Shown here in pieces: positions 16,510 through 24,831 of a DNA stretch of 64,000 nt (its first letter is position 1; every line of letters begins with the position of its first letter). The stretch comes from Onishia taeanensis (GTDB taxonomy: Bacteria; Pseudomonadota; Gammaproteobacteria; Pseudomonadales; Halomonadaceae): contig NZ_FNCI01000002.1 of the NCBI RefSeq assembly GCF_900100755.1, forward strand, positions 186,001-250,000, in the 5' to 3' direction. The position numbers and the translations under genes are program-made. Below the pieces are notes generated by a model, which made no database searches, was not told where the DNA came from, and was given only the letters and a program-made list of their open reading frames with translations.

Positions 16510-17691
16510 TCAAAGACGAGTGCACGCTATACCGCGCGCATTCGTCTGCCTCATCAGCCACATCTGTACGCCCATTCCCATCAGCGCCACTACCCCCGCG
16601 CCCACTGACAGCATGTCGACCGGTACCTGCATGGCAAGGGCTAGGCCGCCGACTGATGCGCCGATAGCACTCCCCAAATAAAGCGCCGATTCGTTCAATG
16701 CCACCGCCAGGTTGCCGTCACCTTGGGCTTCGCGAGCTTTCATCAGTTCATTATTCTGCGGTACCTGTAGCGCCCAGCCCACGGCGCCCCAGAGCGCGAT
16801 GGGGATCAGTGCCAGCCAGGGATTGATTCTCAGCAGCAGCGGTAGCGCGATCAGTGCGGTTCCCAGCAGCAGCATGATGGCGAAGGTGAGCTTTGGCCCG
16901 GAGAAACGGTCGACCAGGGCGCCGATCAGGAAGCTGCCGAGCACGCCGCCAACGCCCCACACCCACAGCGAGAGCGTTACCGAGTTTTCGCCATGGGCGC
17001 TGATCAGTGGCGCGATGAAGGTATACATGCCCAGGCTCGCGATGGCGGCCAGCAGGGATATGCCGAGCAGGCCGATGACCCGGCGGTCGATCAGAATGGA
17101 GAGCTTGCGGCGCATCGGTACCACCTGGGCGGCGGGTATCGCCGGTAGGCGGAAGATCAGGCCGACCAGCGTCACTAGCCCGATCAGGGCGATCAGCCAC
17201 AGGGCGGCCTGCCAGCCCCAGTGCTCCGCCAGTATCAGGCCGAGCGGCACGCCAAGCACGGTACCACTGGCCATGCCGCCCATGATGATCGAGATCGTCT
17301 TGCCGCGTTCGGCGTCTGGCGCAACGCTGACGGCCGCCGCAATGCCGATGGCGAGATAGGTGCCGGCCGCCATGCCGGCCAGAACTCGCCATGCCATCAG
17401 AGCGACAAGGCTGGTCGACAGGGCGCTGGCTGCATTGGCGATGACGAATAGCCCCAGCATCAAGAAGAGCCCGCCACGCTGCCGGTGGGCGGGCAGCAGG
17501 GCGACACAGAGTGGCGAGCCGAGCCCGTAGGCCAGTGTGAAAGCGGTGACGAGTTGCGCGGCCACCGAGACGGAAACCGCAAAGTCGGCCTGGATCATCG
17601 GGATCAACCCGGCGGTGACGTAGGAAGCCATGCCCAGGGCGAAGGCGCCGGTGGCGACAAGGTAGGTCGTGCTGCGTGAAGCCTGTGTCAT
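16510..17691 (-). CDS. MFS efflux transporter (DHA1-type, 12 TM)
   Basis: This 393-residue inner-membrane transporter belongs to the drug:H+ antiporter (AraJ/NepI-like) branch of the major facilitator superfamily. Hydrophobic segments fit 12 helices. The motif-A-like loop DRFSGPKLTFAI follows helix 7, and the N-terminal half has MAWRVLAGMAAGTYLAIG. It starts MTQASRSTTYLVATGAF and ends in NARGIACTRL. A divergent MmyB-type regulator begins 114 bases away and probably controls it. Part of its sequence is duplicated at 14021-14117. Exported substrate is unknown. Confidence 0.9.
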   Translation of the reverse strand: MTQASRSTTYLVATGAFALGMASYVTAGLIPMIQADFAVSVSVAAQLVTAFTLAYGLGSPLCVALLPAHRQRGGLFLMLGLFVIANAASALSTSLVALMAWRVLAGMAAGTYLAIGIAAAVSVAPDAERGKTISIIMGGMASGTVLGVPLGLILAEHWGWQAALWLIALIGLVTLVGLIFRLPAIPAAQVVPMRRKLSILIDRRVIGLLGISLLAAIASLGMYTFIAPLISAHGENSVTLSLWVWGVGGVLGSFLIGALVDRFSGPKLTFAIMLLLGTALIALPLLLRINPWLALIPIALWGAVGWALQVPQNNELMKAREAQGDGNLAVALNESALYLGSAIGASVGGLALAMQVPVDMLSVGAGVVALMGMGVQMWLMRQTNARGIACTRL

Positions 17692-17804
17692 GCGTACGTT
17701 TCCTTTTTTCTAAAAGGCGTAATCAAGCGGAAAGTACGCGCAGTCTGCTGCTAGTATGAGGGGGTTACAATTTAACCTCTTATGCTATTACTAAAGGCAA
17801 CAGC
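17692..17804. promoter_or_regulatory. Divergent promoter region of MFS gene and XRE regulator
   Basis: This short AT-rich region holds promoters for both genes. TTACAATTTAACCTCTTATG near 17764-17783 is the most AT-rich part and is a plausible site for the regulator. No confident box pair was identified. Confidence 0.4.
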
Positions 17805-18659
17805 ATGGCTCAGGAACGAACCCTCGCCCGGACCCGGCATGAGCTCGCCGACTTTTTACGCACGCGGCGTCAGCGGGTAGCGCCGGAATCGGTCGGGCTG
17901 CCTGCGGGTACGCGACGGCGGACACCAGGGTTACGGCGTGAAGAGGTGGCGGCGCTCGCGGGTGTCGGGGTGACCTGGTACACCTGGCTGGAGCAAGGGC
18001 GGGAGATTGGGGTGTCCTCCACCTTTCTGGACAACCTCGCCAAGGCGTTGCAACTGGACGCTTCAGAGCGGCGCCATCTTTTTTTGTTGACCCATCAGCG
18101 CCCGCCCGTCGAGCCGGGTAAGACTTGGTGCCAGGTGCCGCCCTTGGTCAAACGCCTGATGAATGACTTGTCGTCGCGGCCAAGCTACGTGCTGAACCTG
18201 CGTTGGGACGTTCTGGCCTGGAACGAGGCGGCAGACCGCGTGTTCAACTTCGCGGCGCAGCCGGTGGAGTATCGCAACCTGCTGTGGATGCTTTTTCTCG
18301 ACCCCGCCCTGCGGCGGATATTTGCCGATTGGTCGGCTCAGGCGCCGCAGATACTTTCCAGTTTTCGGCGCGACCATGCCCGCGCGGAAAATGACTTGGC
18401 CATCGACTCCCTGGTGGCCGAACTCAAGAAGGTTGCGCCGGAATTCCGGCAGTGGTGGCAACAGCACGACGTTCACGCACCCTGTGAGGGGCGCCGGTCG
18501 TTGGGTATCGAAGGGCTCGGCGAGGTCGGCTTCGAGCACACCAGCCTGATCGTCGATGAGGTGAGACATCTGCGCTTGGTGGTGTATGCCGTGCAGGAGA
18601 CGGATCCTCGAGCAGAGGCGTTCGCGGGGTGGGTAAGTGGCGAAAAGCTAGGAAGCTAG
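17805..18659 (+). CDS. XRE-family transcriptional regulator with MmyB-like ligand domain
   Basis: This is a 284-residue DNA-binding regulator. The N-terminal helix-turn-helix covers about 10-85, with the typical MmyB-group pattern TPGLRREEVAALAGV and TWYTWLEQGR. The C-terminal half (about 110-275) is the MmyB-like PAS-type domain, with RPSYVLNLRWDVLAWNEAAD and a FRRDHAR-like stretch, thought to bind fatty-acid-like ligands. It is divergent from the MFS pump gene and probably regulates it. A clean terminator follows at 18704. Confidence 0.92.
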   Translation: MAQERTLARTRHELADFLRTRRQRVAPESVGLPAGTRRRTPGLRREEVAALAGVGVTWYTWLEQGREIGVSSTFLDNLAKALQLDASERRHLFLLTHQRPPVEPGKTWCQVPPLVKRLMNDLSSRPSYVLNLRWDVLAWNEAADRVFNFAAQPVEYRNLLWMLFLDPALRRIFADWSAQAPQILSSFRRDHARAENDLAIDSLVAELKKVAPEFRQWWQQHDVHAPCEGRRSLGIEGLGEVGFEHTSLIVDEVRHLRLVVYAVQETDPRAEAFAGWVSGEKLGS

Positions 18660-18703
18660 AGGGAGCACGTCACTGCTGAGCCTCAGGCGTTATTGTGTTG
18701 TGT

Positions 18704-18733
18704 TAAAAGCCTGCCCTGACCGGCAGGCTTTTT
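18704..18733 (+). terminator. Intrinsic terminator after the XRE regulator
   Basis: AAAAGCCTGCC and GGCAGGCTTTT form a long stem with a short loop, followed by a T-rich run. Confidence 0.9.
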
Positions 18734-18837
18734 TATTGCCAAGTGCTTGTTAGTTAAGGCTAACTCGAGGGTGGCCTAGGCAGAAGGACTCTCCCAAGGC
18801 CATACGCCTGATCAATCAACAACCTGATAGAGATGCA

Positions 18838-19704
18838 ATGAAGCGCAATATACTCGCCGTGTTGGTTACGCTAGCCAGTTTTCCTGTCTGTGTGAGTGCC
18901 AAGGATGCGCCCGCCAGTCCCCCCGATGTGGCCGACCGCGTCATCGAACAGCAGCGTGAGATGCTCAAGGAGAGCACCGAGGGCACTGGTTTCGGCCCGC
19001 AGTCACCCCGTGATATCGACTCGAGCGCCGGGAGCAATCCGGTGGTTTTCAGTGCCGCCCCCGCCTCTGCGGACATGAACCTGTGCAACATACACTTCCA
19101 CAAGAATGCCGAGCACAAGGGCGGGGAGTTCACCGAGTACGCCGGCAATGGCGATGGTCATGGTTATCACAGTGGCTATCGCTATGCGGGCGACTTCAGT
19201 GAGTCAGAACTTAGGCCTGTCAGCGAGGCGGTGTGCCCAAGCGAGCATGGCCGCCTTGCGCCGGGTGACACCATCGAAGTGCATTACGTTTACTCGACGG
19301 CCCAGGTCGAGCCTGGCTCGACGCTGGGCGCGTGCATGAATGCAGCCAACAAGAACCCGCAGTTGCGCGTAGAGACGCAGGTGTACGCGCTGGTCAACGA
19401 CGCCGCCGCCAGGGACTTCGGCGAACTGGCCGCACACGGAATCCAAGACGGCCTACACCAGGCGTTGAATATTCCGACCGACACCGGCGAGCCGGTGCAA
19501 TATGCGGGCTCGACGACGGGGCCGGCATATAATGAGATCGGGTCGCCCTTTCAGGTCACCTGGAGCGTTCGCCCCGAGGTCGCCAAGGTGAATATCCGCT
19601 CCGTGGGACAATGGTGTGAAGGTAATGTCTTCGCGGAAGATCATGCTCACGGGGTGAGGAACCTGGTGGTTAACCCGGAGCTGCTGTCACCGCTTTCACG
19701 ATAG
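18838..19704 (+). CDS. Delta-class-like carbonic anhydrase, exported
   Basis: This protein probably interconverts CO2 and bicarbonate in the periplasm. It has 288 residues with a Sec signal peptide (residues 1-21, ending CVSA). The core carries CNIHFHKNAEHKGGEF with Cys83, His86 and His88, the signature I know from the diatom-type delta carbonic anhydrases and their bacterial relatives. Further conserved-looking parts are DTIEVHYVYS and QWCEGNVFAEDHAHG, the latter supplying more possible metal ligands. It is followed 150 bases later by a mechanosensitive channel gene on the same strand. The start lacks a strong ribosome site. Activity is inferred from the family. Confidence 0.8.
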   Translation: MKRNILAVLVTLASFPVCVSAKDAPASPPDVADRVIEQQREMLKESTEGTGFGPQSPRDIDSSAGSNPVVFSAAPASADMNLCNIHFHKNAEHKGGEFTEYAGNGDGHGYHSGYRYAGDFSESELRPVSEAVCPSEHGRLAPGDTIEVHYVYSTAQVEPGSTLGACMNAANKNPQLRVETQVYALVNDAAARDFGELAAHGIQDGLHQALNIPTDTGEPVQYAGSTTGPAYNEIGSPFQVTWSVRPEVAKVNIRSVGQWCEGNVFAEDHAHGVRNLVVNPELLSPLSR

Positions 19705-19853
19705 CTTCACGAATCAGCGTTGCTGGTGAGACGCTTTGGCGGGCATGTTGCGTCAGCGCTTCGTCGATTCGCTAGCGTGTTATTTCGCATCGCCGCTGAG
19801 CCAGGCCGGTCGCTGGCATAGGTGGGGATCTCACCGAACAGAGTAAGGCGCGT

Positions 19854-21551
19854 ATGAAGACAAAGGGTCTATGGCGACGGTGGCTAGTGGCCGCGGTGGC
19901 GCTGACGTTATCAAGCCTGGCGATCGCTCAAGCGTCGAGCGAAGACAGCGAGGAAACCCGCTGGTTCGTCGTCGATTCGCTCAACGTGGGGCTGGATGCT
20001 CCACCCGAGGCGGTCGAGCGCGTCACGCCTCGGCAGTCGATGCGCAGTTTTCAGGCGTTGACCGAAAAGGAGGACTTCGCGGCGGCGGCCCATGTCCTCA
20101 ACCTTGCTGATGTGCCCCCAGCGGAGCAGCAGCAAAAGGGAGCCCAGTTGGCCCAAGAGCTGGCCGAGGTGCTCAAGCGCGGCGAGCTGCTGCAGGTGTC
20201 CGATCTCTCCGGGCGCCAGGATGCCGCCATCGAAGATGCCTCGGGGAAGAACACACAGGCCGGCAAGCCGCGCCGAAACCTGAAGCTGGCATCGCTGAAG
20301 GCCAATGGCGAAACCTATGACATTCGCCTGGGCCGGTACCGGGTCGGCGACGAGGAACCGGTGTGGCTGGTCATGCCAGAGAGCGTGTCATCGATTCCTG
20401 CGCTCTATGAGCGATACGGTCCCTCCTGGGTTGAGGCCTATATTCCCAAGCGCTTCAAGGCCTCGTTCGGGGTGCTCAAGATTTGGGAGTGGATCGCCAT
20501 TCCGGTGTTCCTCATGACCGTGGGGCTGGTGGGGTACAGCATCCACGGCCTAGCCGGGATAGCGATGCGCTGGCTACCGTCCGGCGCACCCACCATCTTC
20601 GTCAGCCGCATCAAGGTGCCCCTGGCGCTCATCGCTATGTCCCTGATCACCCAGGTGCTGCTCAACTATGTGGTCTCGTTCTCGGCCGTGGCCACCACCT
20701 CCTTCCGGGTGCTGCTGATCGCCATACTGGCCTGGGGTGCCGGCACGGTGGCGATTCGCCTCGTCGATACCCTGATGCTGAAGATGATTCGTCGTTTGAC
20801 GGGGCAGATCGATGACACCAAACCCAAGGACGAGCGTAAATTCCTGACCACGCTCTATGCCCTGCGCCGGATCATCATCCTGATCTCGGTCACCGCCGTT
20901 ACCATCTATGTGCTCAGCCAGATCCAGCTCTTCGAGACGCTGGGGTTGTCCCTGCTGGCATCGGCCAGTGTGTTGACGGTGCTGGTGGGTATCGCCGGCC
21001 AGGCGGTGCTTGGCAATATCATTTCCTCGTTCCAACTGTCGCTGGCCAAGTCGATTCGCATCGGCGATCTGGTGCAGTTCGAGGGGGAGTGGTGCTATGT
21101 GGAAGGCATCTTCTATACCTTCATCCGCCTGCGTGCCTGGAACGAGCGGCGCTTGATCGTGCCGGTCACCTACTTCATCTCCCGGCCCTTCGAGAACCTT
21201 TCGGTCAAGAGCACCAAGGAATACAGGTTCCTGGAGATTCCCTTGCACCTGAGCGCCGATGTCGAGTGTCTTAGAGATAAGTTTCTGGAGTTCGCAAAAG
21301 AGGAAGACAACGTCATCGAGCACCACAAGCTATCGTGTTACGTGACGGGGCAGGTCGAGATGGTCCAGACGATCACCTGCTACCTGATGACCTCAGATCC
21401 CCACGCTGGCTGGGTCGCGGAAATGAATGTGCGCGAGAAGATGATGGCCTTCATTCGCGATAACCACCCCGAGTGGTGGCCGAGATCGGCGATGGTCATC
21501 AGCCGTCACGATATCGAGGGCGATTTGCCTAAATTTAGCGAGAAAGGCTGA
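19854..21551 (+). CDS. MscS-family mechanosensitive channel
   Basis: This 565-residue protein has a signal peptide (about 1-25), a periplasmic domain of about 190 residues, then at least four membrane helices (about 205-395). The pore helix and start of the beta domain read GIAGQAVLGNIISSFQLSLA, then SIRIGDLVQFEGEW, a typical MscS signature. The beta and C-terminal domains follow to residue 565. It would release solutes on osmotic downshock, fitting a halophile. An AraC-type gene starts 4 bases after its stop, so the two are probably cotranscribed. Confidence 0.9.
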   Translation: MKTKGLWRRWLVAAVALTLSSLAIAQASSEDSEETRWFVVDSLNVGLDAPPEAVERVTPRQSMRSFQALTEKEDFAAAAHVLNLADVPPAEQQQKGAQLAQELAEVLKRGELLQVSDLSGRQDAAIEDASGKNTQAGKPRRNLKLASLKANGETYDIRLGRYRVGDEEPVWLVMPESVSSIPALYERYGPSWVEAYIPKRFKASFGVLKIWEWIAIPVFLMTVGLVGYSIHGLAGIAMRWLPSGAPTIFVSRIKVPLALIAMSLITQVLLNYVVSFSAVATTSFRVLLIAILAWGAGTVAIRLVDTLMLKMIRRLTGQIDDTKPKDERKFLTTLYALRRIIILISVTAVTIYVLSQIQLFETLGLSLLASASVLTVLVGIAGQAVLGNIISSFQLSLAKSIRIGDLVQFEGEWCYVEGIFYTFIRLRAWNERRLIVPVTYFISRPFENLSVKSTKEYRFLEIPLHLSADVECLRDKFLEFAKEEDNVIEHHKLSCYVTGQVEMVQTITCYLMTSDPHAGWVAEMNVREKMMAFIRDNHPEWWPRSAMVISRHDIEGDLPKFSEKG

Positions 21552-21555
21552 GACC

Positions 21556-22392
21556 ATGTTTTGGCGTGATGAACGCATGCCCCATGTGGAACTGCGCAGA
21601 GTCGAGGACGGGCGGAAGGTTCGCTATGCCCCGCATAGCCATACGCAATGGTCCTTGGGCGCCATCATCGACGGGCAAAGCACCTTTCGCTATCGACAAG
21701 AAAAGATACCGGTCAGTGAGGGGGCGTTGGTCATCATCAACCCTGACTGGGTGCATGCCTGTAATCCGGTCGATAACGAGCCCTGGGCCTACCTGATGTT
21801 GTACGTTGACACCGAATGGCTCGCCAAACTGCGATACGGGGCTGGTCTTCTCGATACCCCTGCCTGGCAAGATATATCGCTCGCTACCATCAATGATGCC
21901 GAGTGGTATGCAGGCTATTGCCGGATGGCGAAGTGCCTGCTGGATCCCGGCCGGGAGCTGCTGGAAAAGCAAACGGTAGTGGTGGAGTACCTGACCGCCT
22001 TGATGCACGAACTCTCAGGCCATGCAGCCAAGCAGCAGCCGGAGGCACCCGATAACCTGCAATTTTTGGCGGATTATTTGAAGGATAACGCGACCGCGGA
22101 CGTGTCCTTGGACGCGCTGTGCGAGCTTTCCGGATATAGCCACGGGCATTTGATCCGATCTTTCAAAAAACACTTTGGTTTCACGCCACATGCGTATCTG
22201 ATCAATTACCGGGTTCAATGCGGACAACGGCAACTGAAAGGCGGCAAACCTATTGCTGAGACCGCGGTGGACACGGGGTTTTCTGATCAACCACATTTCC
22301 AGCGCACCTTTAAAAGGCTGCTGGCTGCTACTCCCAGGCAGTATCGGCAGTCGCTACTCAACCAGCAAAAAGACACAACTGGCGACGAGTAA
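21556..22392 (+). CDS. AraC-family transcriptional regulator
   Basis: This 278-residue regulator has an N-terminal cupin-like ligand domain (about 1-150; PHSHTQWSLGAIIDGQSTFR and VIINPDWVHACNP). The C-terminal double helix-turn-helix (about 170-270) includes ALCELSGYSHGHLIRSFKKH and DTGFSDQPHFQRTFKRL. In proteins of this type the ligand is often an amino acid or sugar. It is convergent with the LysE exporter gene and the two overlap by 39 bases at their 3' ends. Regulators of this sort commonly control an adjacent LysE exporter, so that is the likeliest target. Confidence 0.9.
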   Translation: MFWRDERMPHVELRRVEDGRKVRYAPHSHTQWSLGAIIDGQSTFRYRQEKIPVSEGALVIINPDWVHACNPVDNEPWAYLMLYVDTEWLAKLRYGAGLLDTPAWQDISLATINDAEWYAGYCRMAKCLLDPGRELLEKQTVVVEYLTALMHELSGHAAKQQPEAPDNLQFLADYLKDNATADVSLDALCELSGYSHGHLIRSFKKHFGFTPHAYLINYRVQCGQRQLKGGKPIAETAVDTGFSDQPHFQRTFKRLLAATPRQYRQSLLNQQKDTTGDE

Positions 22393-22947
22393 CAGCGCCA
22401 GTGTCCGGTTCAGGGTGACCAGCACCTTAGGCTGTTGAATGTAGTGGCGCAGGAAGGCGCCAGCGTAGACCCAGCAACTCAGTGATAGCCAACAAATGGG
22501 CACATAAAGCGCTGCAAAAATGATGATCTCAGCCAGGTCATTACCGCTCGTATAAGCGCCTATGCCGGACGCTGACGCTAGCCAGGCCTTGGGATTGAGC
22601 CATTGCATGATGGCGCCGGTCATGAAGCCGGGTGATGGTTGCTGGTCACCAGAGGACAGGCGGCCGTCCGCGCGGAAAAGCTGGAAACTCAGATAAAGTA
22701 AAAAGGCGATACCGGCCCAACGCAATATGGCATTGAAGCCGGGGACAACGCTAAGTAGCGAATGAAGCCCCAGGCCGATGGCCAGGAAAAGAGCGACGAA
22801 GCCCAAGGTCGCCCCGGTGACGAAGACTAGCCCTTGGTTAATGGGATGACGGGTGCCGCTGCTCAGGCACACCAGGTTCACGGGGCCTGGAGAAATAGAG
22901 GCCGCTAAGGCAAATGCCATCATGGGTAACATCAAGGTGACGGCCAT
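22354..22947 (-). CDS. LysE-family amino-acid exporter
   Basis: This inner-membrane exporter of the LysE/RhtB family has 197 residues from ATG 22947. AGAGGAA lies just upstream, which makes that start better than the ATG 21 bases earlier. The N-terminal motif ALAASISPGPVNLVCLSSG is the LysE signature, and six hydrophobic segments are visible. WLNPKAWLASASGIGAY matches the conserved third helix region. Substrate could be an amino acid. Its 3' end overlaps the AraC gene tail to tail. Confidence 0.92.
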   Translation of the reverse strand: MAVTLMLPMMAFALAASISPGPVNLVCLSSGTRHPINQGLVFVTGATLGFVALFLAIGLGLHSLLSVVPGFNAILRWAGIAFLLYLSFQLFRADGRLSSGDQQPSPGFMTGAIMQWLNPKAWLASASGIGAYTSGNDLAEIIIFAALYVPICWLSLSCWVYAGAFLRHYIQQPKVLVTLNRTLALLLVASCVFLLVE

Positions 22948-23080
22948 TGTTTCCTCTTTGTTCATCAATTCTCGCTGAAGCTTGCGATAGCCTCAGCGCG
23001 AAGTATTGAACAAAATTGCCGTCGTCCATGCGGGCGCTCTGCTGGTTAGGTTGCCCCGTGAGAGTGAGTGCGCCGTCGAA

Positions 23081-23551
23081 TCAGTCGCTGTCCTTTGACT
23101 CGGACTCAGGCTCGGGCTCGGAATCTGACTCTGACTCTGATGCGGGTTCGGGCTCGGGCTCGGGGGCGGCCGGGCGTCGCGCCACCAGGGTAATCTCCAC
23201 GTTAGAGCCGCCGTGCAGCTTGGGTGACTCGGTGCAGGTGCGTGCCGGGTAGTTCGGTGCGGTGAAGAACTCCGCGTAGACTCCATTCAACTCTTCGATC
23301 CGATCCAGGTCGGTGAGGTGTATATCGACGCGGACCGCGTCCTCCATCCCGCAGTCCACCTGTTCGAGGAGGTGCACGAGGCGACGCATGACCAAGTGGG
23401 TCTCTTCGGCGATATCACCTAGCACGGCTCCGCCGCCCTGGATATCCGCCGCGGTAAGGCCTGACAGGTGCACGTAGTCATCGTCGAGCACCACGTGGCT
23501 GCCGGGAAAGGCCGGGGTAGGCAGGGTTGAATCGTTGTGAAACATCGGCAT
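23081..23551 (-). CDS. RidA-family protein with long acidic tail
   Basis: This YjgF/YER057c/UK114 family protein (156 residues) may deaminate reactive enamine/imine intermediates. AAGGAGG eight bases upstream fixes the start at 23551 (MPMFHNDSTLP). The RidA core runs about 1-125, with YVHLSGLTA, HLVMRRLVHLLEQVDCGMED and the C-terminal ARTCTESPKLHGGSNVEITLV, in which Arg and Glu are the ligand-site residues. The last 30 residues are an unusual Glu/Ser/Asp/Pro tail (EPEPEPASESESDSE type) encoded by short repeats of GA(C/G)TC(G/A/T) and GGCTCG at 23085-23170. The tail probably varies by slippage. Confidence 0.88.
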   Translation of the reverse strand: MPMFHNDSTLPTPAFPGSHVVLDDDYVHLSGLTAADIQGGGAVLGDIAEETHLVMRRLVHLLEQVDCGMEDAVRVDIHLTDLDRIEELNGVYAEFFTAPNYPARTCTESPKLHGGSNVEITLVARRPAAPEPEPEPASESESDSEPEPESESKDSD

Positions 23552-23664
23552 CGGGACGTCCTCCTTGTCGTGTGGCCGTAAGACTTTCAGACAGGCCAGA
23601 TGCCGGGGATGTTCCTGGCAGGGTACCGATTGTCTCGTATCACAAGCGCCGACGAGGCTCATTG

Positions 23665-23688
23665 GCCTGCCACTGAGGCAGGCTTTTT
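23665..23688 (+). terminator. Orphan intrinsic terminator between divergent ridA-like and rlmA genes
   Basis: GCCTGCC (23665-23671) and GGCAGGC (23677-23683) form a 7-bp stem, followed by TTTTT. It points along the plus strand, but the nearest upstream plus-strand gene ends at 22392. It may end a small RNA or act as an attenuator in the rlmA leader. Confidence 0.7.
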
Positions 23689-23774
23689 GCATTCCGTTCC
23701 CCCCTCATCCATGCCATGTGCCATCATTCGTGGCCAGTCAACGAGCCCCTATTTACCAGACGGTGAGGCAAGAC

Positions 23775-24683
23775 ATGAGCAACACCCCCTTTCAGGCGCT
23801 GGCCTGCCCGCTGGATGGCGATGTGCTGCACAAAAACGGCAACACCTGGCGCTGCGGCGTCGGTCACAGTTTCGATATAGCCAAGCAGGGCTACGTGAAC
23901 CTGCTGCCGGTGCAGAAGAAGCGCTCCCACGACCCCGGCGACAGCAAGGAGATGGTGGCGGCGCGTCAGCGTTTCCTGAATGCCGGCCACTACCGGCCGA
24001 TTGCCGAGGCCGTCGGCCGGGTTGCGCTGAGCCACTTGGCAAGCGATGAGCCAAGCGATGCGTCTACCGACACCCCACTGAGCTGCCTGGACGCCGGCTG
24101 CGGTGAGGGCTACTACCTGCGCGAGCTGGCCAAGGCCTGGGGTGAGGCAGCAGACGAAACGACAGGCGGTGGACAGACTCTCTCCTTACTGGGTGTGGAT
24201 ATCTCCAAGTGGGCGGTGCTCGCCGCCGCCAAGCAAGGCAAGCAGGCCGGTCAGCAGGCCAGCTGGGTGGTGGGCAGCAACGCCAACCTGCCGGTGCAGC
24301 CCGGCACATTGGATATTGTGCTGTGCATGTTCGGCTTTCCCGTCTATCCGCAGTTCGCCCGCGTGATGAAGCCAGGTGGCATGCTGCTGATGGTCGAGGC
24401 CGGGCCGGATCATCTGCGGGAACTGCGCGAGATCATCTACCCGAGCCTGAAGCCCGAGCGCACCGAGGCCTCTCAGGTACCTGAAGGGTTCACGCCCTTG
24501 GCCACAGAGAGCATTCGCTATTCGCTCGAGCTTGCGGGCACTGAGGCCATTGCCGATCTGCTGGCGATGACACCGCACCTGTATCGCACCGGCGCCGCAG
24601 GCCGCGAGAAGGCCGCGGCACTGGAAGCGCTGACCGTCACCGTGGACGTGCGGCTGTCGTGCTTGTGTCGTGACCGCTGGTAG
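23775..24683 (+). CDS. rlmA: 23S rRNA (guanine-N1)-methyltransferase RlmA-like
   Basis: This SAM-dependent enzyme is predicted to methylate G745 of 23S rRNA. ATG 23775 with GAGG six bases upstream gives 302 residues. The protein aligns with E. coli RlmA through a small zinc-binding N-terminus, GYVNLLPVQKKRSHDPGDS, then the SAM motif CLDAGCGEGYYLREL and VMKPGGMLLMVEAGPDH. In the zinc region the second cysteine of the CPxC pair is Asp here (CPLDGD), while the distal Cys and His (WRCGVGHSFD) remain. Sequence divergence leaves open a closely related target (RlmA type II). Confidence 0.9.
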   Translation: MSNTPFQALACPLDGDVLHKNGNTWRCGVGHSFDIAKQGYVNLLPVQKKRSHDPGDSKEMVAARQRFLNAGHYRPIAEAVGRVALSHLASDEPSDASTDTPLSCLDAGCGEGYYLRELAKAWGEAADETTGGGQTLSLLGVDISKWAVLAAAKQGKQAGQQASWVVGSNANLPVQPGTLDIVLCMFGFPVYPQFARVMKPGGMLLMVEAGPDHLRELREIIYPSLKPERTEASQVPEGFTPLATESIRYSLELAGTEAIADLLAMTPHLYRTGAAGREKAAALEALTVTVDVRLSCLCRDRW

Positions 24684-24831
24684 GGGAGGGCATGGCACTT
24701 ATCGCTAAACTATCGCGCGCTATTTTTTTGCCAGAGGTTGATAGCAAGCTATCGTGCCCCCACCCAAGTGGGTAAACCAAGCCATTTGATACCGTCATTT
24801 GATATCGCCATCCGATACCGAGGAGCGTTTC

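Noticed and set aside
23085-23170. Short repeats at the end of the RidA gene as a CRISPR or satellite array
   Set aside because: Units are six bases, imperfect and in frame with the protein tail; they are coding low-complexity repeats.
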